A DNA stretch of 64,000 bases from Paraburkholderia monticola. GTDB lineage: Bacteria; Pseudomonadota; Gammaproteobacteria; Burkholderiales; Burkholderiaceae. The stretch is taken from NCBI RefSeq assembly GCF_001580545.1, contig NZ_LRBG01000039.1, positions 558,001-622,000 on the forward strand, read 5' to 3'. Every line of letters begins with the position of its first letter. Position 1 is the first letter of the stretch. Below the pieces are notes generated by a model. That model saw nothing but the letters and a program-made list of their open reading frames with translations, ran no database searches and was not told where the DNA came from. The position numbers were made by a program, and so were the translations under genes. This document shows, in pieces, positions 1-7,605 of this stretch.

Positions 1-724
1 GGGCCGCCTCGCGCCGATAATCGCGTTCGTATCGCGCGACGGCCGGGTCGTGCTCCGGCGCATAAACGGGCAGTGCCAACGCGATCCGGATGCGGCCATC
101 GGCGTCGCAGTGACACGCATCCACTATGTCCTTGCACACGTCGAACATGTGATCGAACGTGATGTCGCGCGTCTCGCTGCCGCCTGCACCGTGCCTTGTA
201 TAGGCACGAGGCGCGGGCGGACGCGACGGCCCGACTGCGACGACCGAACGTGTGCCCGTTCTGACCACCGCGTCGCAGTGACGCCGCGCGTACGCGGGGT
301 CGTCGACACGCATGATCGAATCCCCGCCACCCAGCAGCGAAACGCCCGTCGTCACGCCTGCTTTCAGACGCTCCAGCGCCGCGAGATGCGACTCCGTTTC
401 CCAGAACGCTTCGTTCGATGCGCGCGTATAGATTGCTTCGCACGCCGCCGTCCATGCATCGCCATCCGGGCCGCCGATCGTTTTCAGCATCGCGTGCCCG
501 GCATGGGCGTGCGCATCGATCAGACCTGGCAATACGGCCTTGCGGCGCGCATCGATTACCCGTTCGGCGCGGTATCGCCGTGCGAGCGCGGCTGTCTCGC
601 CGACAGCGACGATGCGATCACCCTTCACGGCCACCGCGCCATCGTCGATGACGCGGCGCGACGGGTCCATCGTAATGACGCAGCCGTGCTCGATCAGCAC
701 ATCTACGTTTTCGTATTCGTTCAT
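1..724 (-). CDS. Amidohydrolase, TrzA/AtzA-like, partial (3' end outside window)
   Basis: The reading frame is open from an ATG at 724 to the window edge, giving about 241 residues of the N-terminal part. It begins with the small beta-sandwich typical of metal-dependent hydrolases (MNEYENVDVLIEHG) and reaches the LPGLIDAHAHAGH motif (His72 and His74), which supplies two metal ligands of the TIM barrel. The start overlaps the stop of the next upstream gene as ATGA, so translation is probably coupled. The family deaminates or dechlorinates ring nitrogen compounds. The substrate cannot be told, because most of the catalytic barrel lies outside the window. Its partners are a cytosine-deaminase-like enzyme and a sodium symporter. 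Confidence 0.8.
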   Translation of the reverse strand, partial: MNEYENVDVLIEHGCVITMDPSRRVIDDGAVAVKGDRIVAVGETAALARRYRAERVIDARRKAVLPGLIDAHAHAGHAMLKTIGGPDGDAWTAACEAIYTRASNEAFWETESHLAALERLKAGVTTGVSLLGGGDSIMRVDDPAYARRHCDAVVRTGTRSVVAVGPSRPPAPRAYTRHGAGGSETRDITFDHMFDVCKDIVDACHCDADGRIRIALALPVYAPEHDPAVARYERDYRREAA

Positions 725-1914
725 GATTTGAGCAGTTCTCCGTTACGCGCGACAATGCGTCCGTTTGCGACGACGAGCCTGCGCTTCGGCCTCGCCACCA
801 CCGCATGCGCGACGGACTCCGCATCCACCAGCACGAGGTCGGCGCGCGCGCCGGCGTGCAGACCGTAGTCGTTGAATCCGCAGCCGCGCGCAGCGGCGTC
901 ACTGACGCAATCGAAGGCGATCAGCAGATCATCGTCGCGGCGCAGGTCATAGCGCAGGCCGATCAGCATCGCGCGTTCGATCATGTCCGGGACGCCGTAG
1001 GGAGACCACGTATCGCGAATCCCGTCGTTGCCGCCGAACATCGTGATGCCCTTCTCGCGGCAAAGCTTGAGCGGTGGCACCGTGCGCGAAGGCGGTGCGC
1101 TCGTCAGCAACGCCACGCGCAGATTCGCGATCCGATCGAGCAGCGCGTCGCGTTCGCGCTCCGGCAACGCGCCCAGACAAAACGCGTGACTGACCACGAC
1201 CTGCCCCTGCATGCCCAACGCCTCGACGCGATCGAGCAGAAGTCTCAGCGTGAACGCGCCGATTTCGCCCGGCTCGTGCAGATGAATATCGATCGGCTTG
1301 CGATAACGTTCGGCGAGCGCGAAGGTCTCGTCCAGCGAGGCGACAGGATCCCCGTCGATCAACGCAGGATCGAGCGCGCCGAGCACGTCGGCGCCTTCAG
1401 CGAGTGCGCCGCCGAGCAGTTCCACGGTACCGGGGCGAATCAGCATGCCCGATTGCGGAAACGCGACGATCTGCATGTCCAGCACGTCGCGCATCGCCTG
1501 GCGCGTCGCGAGCACGCCTTCCAGATAACGCAGGCCTGCATCGGTATCGATATCGACATGCGTACGCAGACGCGTGGTGCCCGCCGCGACGAACGCGCGC
1601 GACAGCGCGAGCGACTGCGAGGCCGCATCGTGTCCGGATGTCTTGCGCCATTCGCGTTCATTGCCGATGCGATCGGTGAGCAAGGGGCCGACTTCGTTGC
1701 GATACCACGGGCGTCCCCAGTTGCTCTTGTCGATGTGCGTGTGGCCTTCGACGAAACCCGGCAGCAGTAATGCGCCGCTGCCGTCCTCGATATGGGCGTC
1801 GGGCGCTGCAGCGGCATGCGCGCCGAGCGCCTCGATACGGCCATCGACGACCGATACGGAAACCTGCTGGCCATCGGCCAACCGGACATTGGAGAGATAA
1901 AGAGAGCGAGTCAT
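721..1914 (-). CDS. Cytosine deaminase-like amidohydrolase
   Basis: This 397-residue protein is a cytosolic metal-dependent hydrolase of the cytosine deaminase / N-isopropylammelide hydrolase type. Visible motifs are HTHIDK (His58, His60), DIHLHEPG, VVSHAFCLG and GNDGIRDTWSPYG, which are the metal ligands and catalytic Asp of the CodA-type barrel. Length fits the family (about 400). It overlaps the symporter gene upstream (ATGA) and the next amidohydrolase downstream (ATGA), so the three are one translation-coupled operon. The likely role is hydrolytic deamination of an imported pyrimidine-like or triazine-like compound. The exact substrate is inferred only from the family. Confidence 0.8.
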   Translation of the reverse strand: MTRSLYLSNVRLADGQQVSVSVVDGRIEALGAHAAAAPDAHIEDGSGALLLPGFVEGHTHIDKSNWGRPWYRNEVGPLLTDRIGNEREWRKTSGHDAASQSLALSRAFVAAGTTRLRTHVDIDTDAGLRYLEGVLATRQAMRDVLDMQIVAFPQSGMLIRPGTVELLGGALAEGADVLGALDPALIDGDPVASLDETFALAERYRKPIDIHLHEPGEIGAFTLRLLLDRVEALGMQGQVVVSHAFCLGALPERERDALLDRIANLRVALLTSAPPSRTVPPLKLCREKGITMFGGNDGIRDTWSPYGVPDMIERAMLIGLRYDLRRDDDLLIAFDCVSDAAARGCGFNDYGLHAGARADLVLVDAESVAHAVVARPKRRLVVANGRIVARNGELLKS

Positions 1915-3398
1915 GTTTGTCCTGCCGATTCGACGGCCGTATCGAAACGCGTGCGCAACAGGCGTTGCGCGGCACTGATTGCAACGAAGATCACCGCATT
2001 ACAGAACAGAGCGACGAGTCCCATGTTGATGGACGTGAACGCGAGTGGCGCGTTCGGGAATATGGACGCAAGCGTCATACCGCCCCAGTTCGACAGCCCG
2101 AGCACGACGCCGCCTGCGGCAATTCCGCCGAACGCCGCTTCGCGCGTGCCGAACGGACGCTTCAGAAAACTCGATGCGAGCATGGGCACGAGTTGAGTTA
2201 GCAGGCTCGACGAGAAGATCGCGAGCGCCACGAACGTTGTGCCGCCGCGCAGCACGAAGAAGACGACGACCAGCGTGAACAACGGCAGCGAGATGCGGGC
2301 GACGCGCGCCACGTCCCTGTCGCTGGCCTGTGGCGCGAAGCCTTCGCGATAGATGTTGCGCGCGATCGTCGTAGACGCGTTGAGCATGATCAGCGAGCCC
2401 GGCACCAACGCCGTGAGCAAGCCCGCCCCGCCGACGATACCGACGAACCACGACGGGAAAGTCTGCTTCACGAGCCGCAACAACGCGAGATCGGTCTGCG
2501 CGCCTTCGAGCCCGTACACGGTGAGCACGGCCGCGAATCCGACGAGGAACAGGAACGCGATCAGCACCTGATAGATCGGCATCAGCACGACGTTCTTGCG
2601 CAGCGCCGAGGCATCGCGCGACACATAGATCGCGGTGAACCCGTGCGGGTACAGGTAATAGCCGAGCGACGTCAGCAGCAAGGTCGAGTTGTACCAGCTC
2701 AGATTCAATCCATGCTCCGGCATACGCAGCAGTTCCGGATGCACGGCATCGATACGCGCGAACATCTCACTTAAGCCGCCGAAGTAATGCAACGGCAAGT
2801 AGGTGCCGAGAAAGATCGCGAGGCCGAGAATCAGCGCATCCTTGAAGATCGCAATACTCGCCGAGCCATGAATGCCCGAGACCATCATGTACGCGACCAT
2901 CAGCAGCGCGCTGATCCAGATCGCCGTGTTCTGTGCGATCAGGCCATACGACATCTCCGAGACGATGATGCCGAGCCCGCGCAACTGGATGATGAGCAGC
3001 GCGACCATCGCGAACACGGCCACCACGGACACCAGCACGCCCACGGCGCGGCTCTCGTACCTGGAGGCGAAATAATCGGCGAACGATACGAGGCCGTTGT
3101 CTTTCGCATAGCGCCAGATGGCTGGCAGCATCCAATAGCCGATCACATACGCGAGACAGCCGTATGACAGGATGTAGAACGCCGGTACGCCCTTGCTATA
3201 GGTCCAGCCGCTTGCGCCGAGGAAGGTGAAGGTCGAGAAGGCTTCACCCGCCATCAGCAGGAAAGTAAGCAGTGCGCCGAAGCCGCGTCCGCCGACCGCC
3301 CATTGCTCCAGGCTGAGTTTCTTTCCGCGACGCGCGTAAAGGCCCACCGCGAGCGCGAAGATCGCGAACAGAACGATGATGATGAGCGCCGCGTTCAT
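1911..3398 (-). CDS. Sodium:solute symporter (SSS family)
   Basis: This is an inner-membrane protein of 495 residues with about 13 hydrophobic segments. It matches the SSS family: an N-terminal helix followed by LEQWAVGGRGFG, then GEAFSTFTFLGASGWTY and a sodium-site-like GAGLLTALVPGSLIMLNAST. The start at 3398 is chosen because the ATG overlaps the TGA of the small DUF3311 gene, a pairing that is standard for this transporter subtype. An alternative start at 3416 would run into that gene. The two downstream amidohydrolases suggest that the cargo is their substrate, perhaps a nucleobase-like or allantoin-like compound. Confidence 0.88.
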   Translation of the reverse strand: MNAALIIIVLFAIFALAVGLYARRGKKLSLEQWAVGGRGFGALLTFLLMAGEAFSTFTFLGASGWTYSKGVPAFYILSYGCLAYVIGYWMLPAIWRYAKDNGLVSFADYFASRYESRAVGVLVSVVAVFAMVALLIIQLRGLGIIVSEMSYGLIAQNTAIWISALLMVAYMMVSGIHGSASIAIFKDALILGLAIFLGTYLPLHYFGGLSEMFARIDAVHPELLRMPEHGLNLSWYNSTLLLTSLGYYLYPHGFTAIYVSRDASALRKNVVLMPIYQVLIAFLFLVGFAAVLTVYGLEGAQTDLALLRLVKQTFPSWFVGIVGGAGLLTALVPGSLIMLNASTTIARNIYREGFAPQASDRDVARVARISLPLFTLVVVFFVLRGGTTFVALAIFSSSLLTQLVPMLASSFLKRPFGTREAAFGGIAAGGVVLGLSNWGGMTLASIFPNAPLAFTSINMGLVALFCNAVIFVAISAAQRLLRTRFDTAVESAGQT

Positions 3399-3613
3399 TG
3401 CCCGCCTCTCACGCAACCGCTCGCGCCCGCGGATTTGTCGCGGCTATCGAGCCAATAGATGAGCGCCAGAATGGCGGCCGTCCCGACCATCCAGATCAGG
3501 TTCCAAACGAGCAGGAACGGTATGCCGAACAGGAACGGCGTGTGCGCGGCGAGCGAACCACCTGAATAAAGGCCGATGAACGGCAGCGCGGCAAGCAGAA
3601 TGCGGAGTTTCAT
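3395..3613 (-). CDS. DUF3311 small membrane protein, symporter partner
   Basis: This 72-residue protein has two membrane segments (around residues 5-22 and 28-55). The segment FGIPFLLVWNLIWMVGTAAILALIYWLD is characteristic of DUF3311, whose genes sit directly before SSS symporters. The ATG at 3613 overlaps the TGA of a short ORF upstream. A longer in-frame reading to 3805 exists, but its extra N-terminus is Arg-rich, not protein-like, and it conflicts with the short ORF. The likely role is an accessory subunit or stabiliser of the symporter; this is inferred from the gene pairing. Confidence 0.8.
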   Translation of the reverse strand: MKLRILLAALPFIGLYSGGSLAAHTPFLFGIPFLLVWNLIWMVGTAAILALIYWLDSRDKSAGASGCVRGGQ

Positions 3614-3720
3614 GGCGATACTCGCGTGGCGGCGAAGTCGGCGATGCGGTACAGCACGATTCCCGTGCCGACCGATTCGGGCGCCCTCCTCCAGTTGCAT
3701 TTCACCTGTGCATTTCTCAT
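3610..3720 (-). CDS. Short 36-codon leader ORF of the symporter operon
   Basis: An ATG at 3720 sits about 7 nt behind a good ribosome site (CCGGAGAC). It opens a 36-residue frame (begins MRNAQVKCNWRR, ends ATRVSP). Its TGA overlaps the ATG of the DUF3311 gene (ATGA). It has no recognisable domain. It could be a translated leader peptide that delivers ribosomes to the DUF3311 start, which has no strong site of its own, or the stub of a decayed gene. It is called from the ribosome site and the overlap only. Confidence 0.45.
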   Translation of the reverse strand: MRNAQVKCNWRRAPESVGTGIVLYRIADFAATRVSP

Positions 3721-4073
3721 GTCTGTCTCCGGGTTCTTGTCTTGCTGATAGGCGATTCTTCGACGCTTGCGGTAGCTCGTCGCTCATTCGCCAATTACTC
3801 GCCATTCAGATCACCGTTGATGATATCCACCTGCCATCTCATTCGAAAATTAAATGTTTTGATGATCGGTAGTTGATAAATAAATACCCAACGGACCTCC
3901 GGCTGCAAAAAAGGCACCCGCAGAGGTCATCGCTTTGGCCACTAGCGCCCAGTCGAATATTTAATTTCCCCATGATGTTGGGGATGCTTACGCTTGCCGC
4001 AGGGCGCGTAACACCCCGCAAGAGGCAGTGCAGCCCTCACAAACATCCTACTTATCGAATAGACGGAGACTTC
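3721..4073. promoter_or_regulatory. Divergent promoter region, symporter operon and solute-binding protein
   Basis: This 353-nt gap separates the leftward symporter operon from the rightward solute-binding protein gene. It is AT-rich compared with its neighbours, especially 3840-3890 and 3950-3975, as expected for two back-to-back promoters. It contains one copy of the 19-bp motif also found at 6181-6199. No coding frame is convincing. An ACGGAGAC ribosome site lies just before the ATG at 4074. Confidence 0.5.
3840..3858 (+). promoter_or_regulatory. Shared promoter motif, copy 1
   Basis: CATTCGAAAATTAAATGTT at this place matches 18 of 19 bases at 6181-6199, upstream of the porin. Both copies lie about 120-127 nt upstream of the start codon of the leftward gene. 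A common binding site for one regulator, probably the LysR protein at 6350-7231, is the simplest reading. Confidence 0.45.
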
Positions 4074-4844
4074 ATGAAGAAACTTGCGCTCGCAGCGACG
4101 CTCGCCCTGGTGGCCGGTATCGGACATGCAAGAGATATGACGGCCATTCGCTTCGGCGTGGATCCCAGCTATGCCCCGTTCGAGTCCCTCGCGCCGGACG
4201 GGAAGCTGGTGGGCTTCGACATCGATCTTGGCAATGCGATCTGCGAAAGGCTGAAGGTCAAGTGTGTGTGGATCGAAAACTCTTTCGACGGGATGATTCC
4301 GGCGCTCAAAGCAAGAAAGTTCGACGGTGTACTGTCGTCGATGAGTGTTACCGGGAAGCGTCAGGAACAGATCGCCTTCACGGACAAGATCGACAACGTG
4401 CTCCCGCGGCTGGTCGCCAGAAAAGACGCGGGTATTCTGCCGACTCCCGAATCGTTGAAGGGCAAGACCGTTGGCGTGGAACAAGGGTCGACGCAGGAAA
4501 CGTACACCCGGGCCTACTGGGAACCGAAAGGCGTCACGATCCGGACCTATCAGACCCAGGACCTCGTGTATCAGGATCTGCTGGCCGGCCGTATAGACGC
4601 TGCGCTGCAATCGTCAGTGCAGGCGGAACTTGGCTTTCTGAAGTCCGCGAACGGCCGCGATTTTGCATTCGCCGGCCCCGCCCTGAACGATCCGAAAACG
4701 CTGGGCGTCGGTGCGGCCATCGGCGTACGTAAGGAGGATGACGATCTGCGTCTGCAGATCAACAAGGCACTGGCCGAAATTATTCAGGACGGCACTTATC
4801 AGCGGATTTCGCGCAAGTACTTCTCGTTCGACGTTTATAACTGA
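4074..4844 (+). CDS. Amino-acid-type ABC transporter substrate-binding protein
   Basis: This periplasmic binding protein has 256 residues, including a Sec signal (MKKLALAATLALVAGIGHA, cut near residue 20). It follows the ArgT/HisJ pattern of SBP_bac_3: FGVDPSYAPFESLAPDGKLVGFDIDLGNAI, then VSSMSVTGKRQEQIAFTDK-type segments and a C-terminal GTYQRISRKYF. The ATG at 4074 is chosen because of the ACGGAGAC ribosome site and the signal peptide directly after it. No permease or ATPase gene is adjacent, so it is an orphan that may feed another transporter. Cargo is probably a basic or polar amino acid or a related N-compound. Confidence 0.88.
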   Translation: MKKLALAATLALVAGIGHARDMTAIRFGVDPSYAPFESLAPDGKLVGFDIDLGNAICERLKVKCVWIENSFDGMIPALKARKFDGVLSSMSVTGKRQEQIAFTDKIDNVLPRLVARKDAGILPTPESLKGKTVGVEQGSTQETYTRAYWEPKGVTIRTYQTQDLVYQDLLAGRIDAALQSSVQAELGFLKSANGRDFAFAGPALNDPKTLGVGAAIGVRKEDDDLRLQINKALAEIIQDGTYQRISRKYFSFDVYN

Positions 4845-4883
4845 TAAGTGGTTGGCTGACCTGACGGGTGAGAACCGGGGCTA

Positions 4884-4918
4884 TCGGCGAACTAAGCGAA
4901 GTTGCCTTCGTTCGCCGA
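4884..4918. terminator. Hairpin between convergent genes
   Basis: TCGGCGAAC (4884-4892) pairs perfectly with GTTCGCCGA (4910-4918), and an inner CGAAG/CTTCG pair lies within the loop. It sits between the convergent binding-protein and porin genes and could end transcription from both sides. There is no T-run, so strength is uncertain. Confidence 0.5.
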
Positions 4919-4941
4919 ACGCGGTCGCTATGAATTCCCGA

Positions 4942-6054
4942 TCAGAACTTGTGACGAATGCCGACCACAGCCGCAACCTGCGACGTTGTCGACGACGGCG
5001 CTGAAATGCTTTCGATCCACGCCTGCCCGATGCTCGACGAAGCCTTCTGGTACATAACGTTCACGTACAGATCCGTGCGCTTGGACAACAGATATTTCGC
5101 GCCCGTCGAGGTCTGGTTGAAGTGCCCCGACAGCGACCCTTGAGTCACATGGGTATACACCTGGGCGAGCGCAAGCACCAAAGTCGGCGTGACGTAATAA
5201 GTAACGCTGCCTTCGTAGTTATCGAAATGAATCGACGAAGCTGTCGGCACGTCGAATCGTGACCCGGTATAGAGGAGTCCAAATTGCGCCGGACCAAATG
5301 AATAGGTGCCACCGGCGCCCCAGATCTGCTGGCGCGTCGCGCTTCCAAGCGGCGTGCCGAACATCGACTCGCTGCCATAGTAGTTGTCCGACGCCACCGC
5401 CCCCACCGCGCTGCTGGCGGGGTCGTTCATCCGGGCGTAGGCGGCCCCCAGATTCAGCGGGCCGTTGGTATAGGTGAGACCGGCGCTCCAGCTATTGTTC
5501 GACGAGAAGTTCGTCGAGTTCGAAAAACCATACACCAGATTCGCCTGCAGGCCCGCGAAGGTCGGCGATACGTACTTGGCCGCGTTGTTCGTGCGGAACG
5601 TGTTGTTGATGTTGTCGTTGTCGTGCGGGTGAGCGGAATAGCCTGTCAGCACGCTGCTGATCTGCAGGTTGCCGAGGATGTCCTGGGTCGAGTTGTACTG
5701 ACGGCCAAACGTGAGCGTGCCGAACCGGTCGCTGCTCAGGCCCACGTACGCCGAGCGGCCGAACAGCCGGCCACCTTGCGCGAGTCGGCCGCTCTCGATA
5801 TCGAACCCGTTTTCCAGCCGGAATTGCGCCTTCAGACCGCCGCCGAGATCTTCGGATCCGAGCAGGCCCCAACGCGAGCCCGATTCGTTACCGCTCGTCG
5901 CCTCCCACGCCGTATGGCCTTGCTGGTTGTTCGTGTAGGTCACGCCAGAATCGGCGATGCCGTATAGCGTCACGCTGGACTGCGCGTTCGCCGCGCCCGG
6001 GAGCGCCGCCGTCATTCCGATGCTCAGGAGTGCCATCCTCCAGTTCTTGCTCAC
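4942..6054 (-). CDS. Outer-membrane porin, Burkholderia type
   Basis: This trimeric general porin of the Gram-negative porin family (OmpC-like) has a signal peptide ending PGAANAQS, then SSVTLYGIADSGVTYTN, GSRWGLLGSEDLGGGLKAQFRLE and the C-terminal VVGIRHKF with the terminal Phe needed for outer-membrane assembly. Length (about 370 residues) is normal. A GTG at 6054 is preferred because GGAGAG lies 5-6 nt before it. An ATG at 6066 is possible but has no ribosome site. It is divergent from the LysR gene, with the shared 19-bp motif and a LysR-type palindrome in the gap. Confidence 0.9.
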   Translation of the reverse strand: MSKNWRMALLSIGMTAALPGAANAQSSVTLYGIADSGVTYTNNQQGHTAWEATSGNESGSRWGLLGSEDLGGGLKAQFRLENGFDIESGRLAQGGRLFGRSAYVGLSSDRFGTLTFGRQYNSTQDILGNLQISSVLTGYSAHPHDNDNINNTFRTNNAAKYVSPTFAGLQANLVYGFSNSTNFSSNNSWSAGLTYTNGPLNLGAAYARMNDPASSAVGAVASDNYYGSESMFGTPLGSATRQQIWGAGGTYSFGPAQFGLLYTGSRFDVPTASSIHFDNYEGSVTYYVTPTLVLALAQVYTHVTQGSLSGHFNQTSTGAKYLLSKRTDLYVNVMYQKASSSIGQAWIESISAPSSTTSQVAAVVGIRHKF

Positions 6055-6180
6055 TTGTCTCTCCATTTTGTCTAACCTATAGCCGTCGTTATGAGGTCTC
6101 TGTACCGCGATGGGCGGCGTCCACGCACTGCGCGGAAACGCCACGTCGTCAGTCGCTGAATGTTATCTAGACAAGCTGGG

Positions 6181-6199
6181 CATTCGAAAATGAAATGTT
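6181..6199 (+). promoter_or_regulatory. Shared promoter motif, copy 2
   Basis: CATTCGAAAATGAAATGTT differs from 3840-3858 at one base. It lies in the porin/LysR divergent promoter and overlaps the left arm of the palindrome at 6196-6220. Confidence 0.45.
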
Positions 6200-6220
6200 C
6201 AAATGGCATGCAGTTGAACA
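6196..6220. promoter_or_regulatory. Putative LysR operator (TTCAA-N11-TTGAA)
   Basis: TGTTCAA (6196-6202) and TTGAACA (6214-6220) form a perfect inverted repeat with an 11-nt spacer. This is the T-N11-A layout of LysR recognition sites. It lies between the divergent porin and LysR genes, so autoregulation and porin control are likely. This is inferred from the sequence only. Confidence 0.55.
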
Positions 6221-6349
6221 CTGAATAGTTCAGAAAACGCACCTGCTCCATGTGTGGGCGCTGTCAGCGAAGCGTAGGGTTGGCTCGATTGCCAGCCGCT
6301 CCGGTGCGTGATACAAGTTGACCAGTCAATTCACGGATCGAACAGTTCA

Positions 6350-7231
6350 ATGTCAACCAGTGCGAAACCACGTAGACCCTTGTTCGATCTGGATCTACTC
6401 AAAGCGATTGTCATGGTCGCCGACTGCGGCACGTTCACCGCGGCGTCTGCGCGGCTACATTCGACGCAGTCCACCGTGAGCCAGAAAGTGCGGCGGCTGG
6501 AGGAGATGGCGGGACATAAGCTGCTCGATCGTGGAAGCCGGGACGTGCGTCCGACCGATGCGGGAGAAACGCTGCTGGGATACGCGCGACGGATGCTAGC
6601 GCTCAATGACGAGATGATCGAAGCGCTGTCGGGTGCGACGGTGGGCTTGACCGTCCGTCTCGGTGTGCCGGAGGATTTTGTCGGCGGCCCCACGACCCAT
6701 GCACTCGCGACGTTCAATCGCAAGCATCCGGCGGTGAAGCTCGAGGTGACCAGTGGCTTGAGCCGTGACCTGGCCAATAGCTATGATCGGGGCGATCTCG
6801 ACCTGGCTCTCGTCAAACAGCGTCGCAACAGCCGCGAAGCGGTCGCGACGTGGCCCGAGCAAATGAGGTGGATCGACAGCGCAAATAACCCTTGTATCGA
6901 GCTCGATCCAATTCCGCTCGTCGCGTTCCCGCCTCGCGGGTTATACCGTGACGACATGATCAACACGATTGAAGCAATCGGACGCCGCTGGCGGATCAGT
7001 TTCATCAGTTCGAGTCTGAGCGGCATTCAGGCAGCCGTCGCCGATGGTCTCGGCATTAGTCTTCTGCCGGCGCGCGCGGTCACCGCCGAGCACGTTGTGC
7101 TGACGCGCAAAAGCGGACTGCCTTCGATCGAATCGATGGATATCGCACTCCTGCATCGCCCGACCGCCGATCCGGTCGTAAAGGAGCTTGCGCGTGCGCT
7201 GTCGCGGATGTTTGTACAGTCGCGTCGCTGA
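6350..7231 (+). CDS. LysR family transcriptional regulator
   Basis: This 293-residue regulator has an N-terminal winged helix-turn-helix (LDLLKAIVMVADCGTFTAAS, then the recognition segment STVSQKVRRLE at about residues 40-52). A substrate-binding-like effector domain follows (VRLGVPEDFVGG near residue 105). The ATG at 6350 is chosen, since upstream codons are not protein-like. It is divergent from the porin and close to a T-N11-A palindrome. The effector is unknown. The shared motif suggests that it also acts on the region between the symporter operon and the binding protein. Confidence 0.88.
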   Translation: MSTSAKPRRPLFDLDLLKAIVMVADCGTFTAASARLHSTQSTVSQKVRRLEEMAGHKLLDRGSRDVRPTDAGETLLGYARRMLALNDEMIEALSGATVGLTVRLGVPEDFVGGPTTHALATFNRKHPAVKLEVTSGLSRDLANSYDRGDLDLALVKQRRNSREAVATWPEQMRWIDSANNPCIELDPIPLVAFPPRGLYRDDMINTIEAIGRRWRISFISSSLSGIQAAVADGLGISLLPARAVTAEHVVLTRKSGLPSIESMDIALLHRPTADPVVKELARALSRMFVQSRR

Positions 7232-7259
7232 CCGGCGCGACCTGCTGATGCCCCAAATA

Positions 7260-7605
7260 AACAATACCCCCTGGGTTTCGGCCCCGAGGGCATCCATGCA
7301 TGTCCTCATGCCAAGCGGACACGGTGCTTTATAAGGCATCGAATACGACGCTTCGATGACCCGCGCCCCATGCGGAAACGCAGTCTTCATATCTCCGTTC
7401 TGGACAGTCGGCACCACCCGCGCCTCGGGATCATCGAGCCACGCCGCCTGACGCGCTGCAAGTGTGCTGCTATCGAAGGTCTCCAGCGGACTGTCTTCCG
7501 ACTCCACATGCAGCGCTGCCTGCCCTTTGTGCGCCGACCAATAATCATCGGCCAACACAGCAACGCCGGCCTGATTACCGCCCAGCACATCAGGCCGCCC
7601 GCGAG
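7260..7605 (-). pseudogene. Remnant of a molybdopterin oxidoreductase large subunit (IorB-like)
   Basis: On the minus strand directly behind the paoC stop there is a coherent stretch containing GVAVLADDYWSAHKG, then ALHVESEDSPLE and GARVIEASYSMPYKA. This matches an internal part of isoquinoline 1-oxidoreductase beta-type subunits (the segment after the first Mo-binding half). It has no proper start and no upstream half. Similarity fades after MPYKA near 7310, where the frame runs on without homology and antisense into the LysR gene. It is therefore a fragment of a second xanthine-dehydrogenase-family gene, probably left by recombination with paoC. Confidence 0.6.

Noticed and set aside
50..868. 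Long rightward open frame over the first 0.9 kb
   Set aside because: It is antisense to two amidohydrolase genes with clear catalytic motifs and has Arg/Cys-rich, non-protein-like composition.
3711..3805. Extended N-terminus of the DUF3311 protein (start at 3805)
   Set aside because: The added residues are Arg/Glu-rich without homology and overlap the short ORF that has its own ribosome site.
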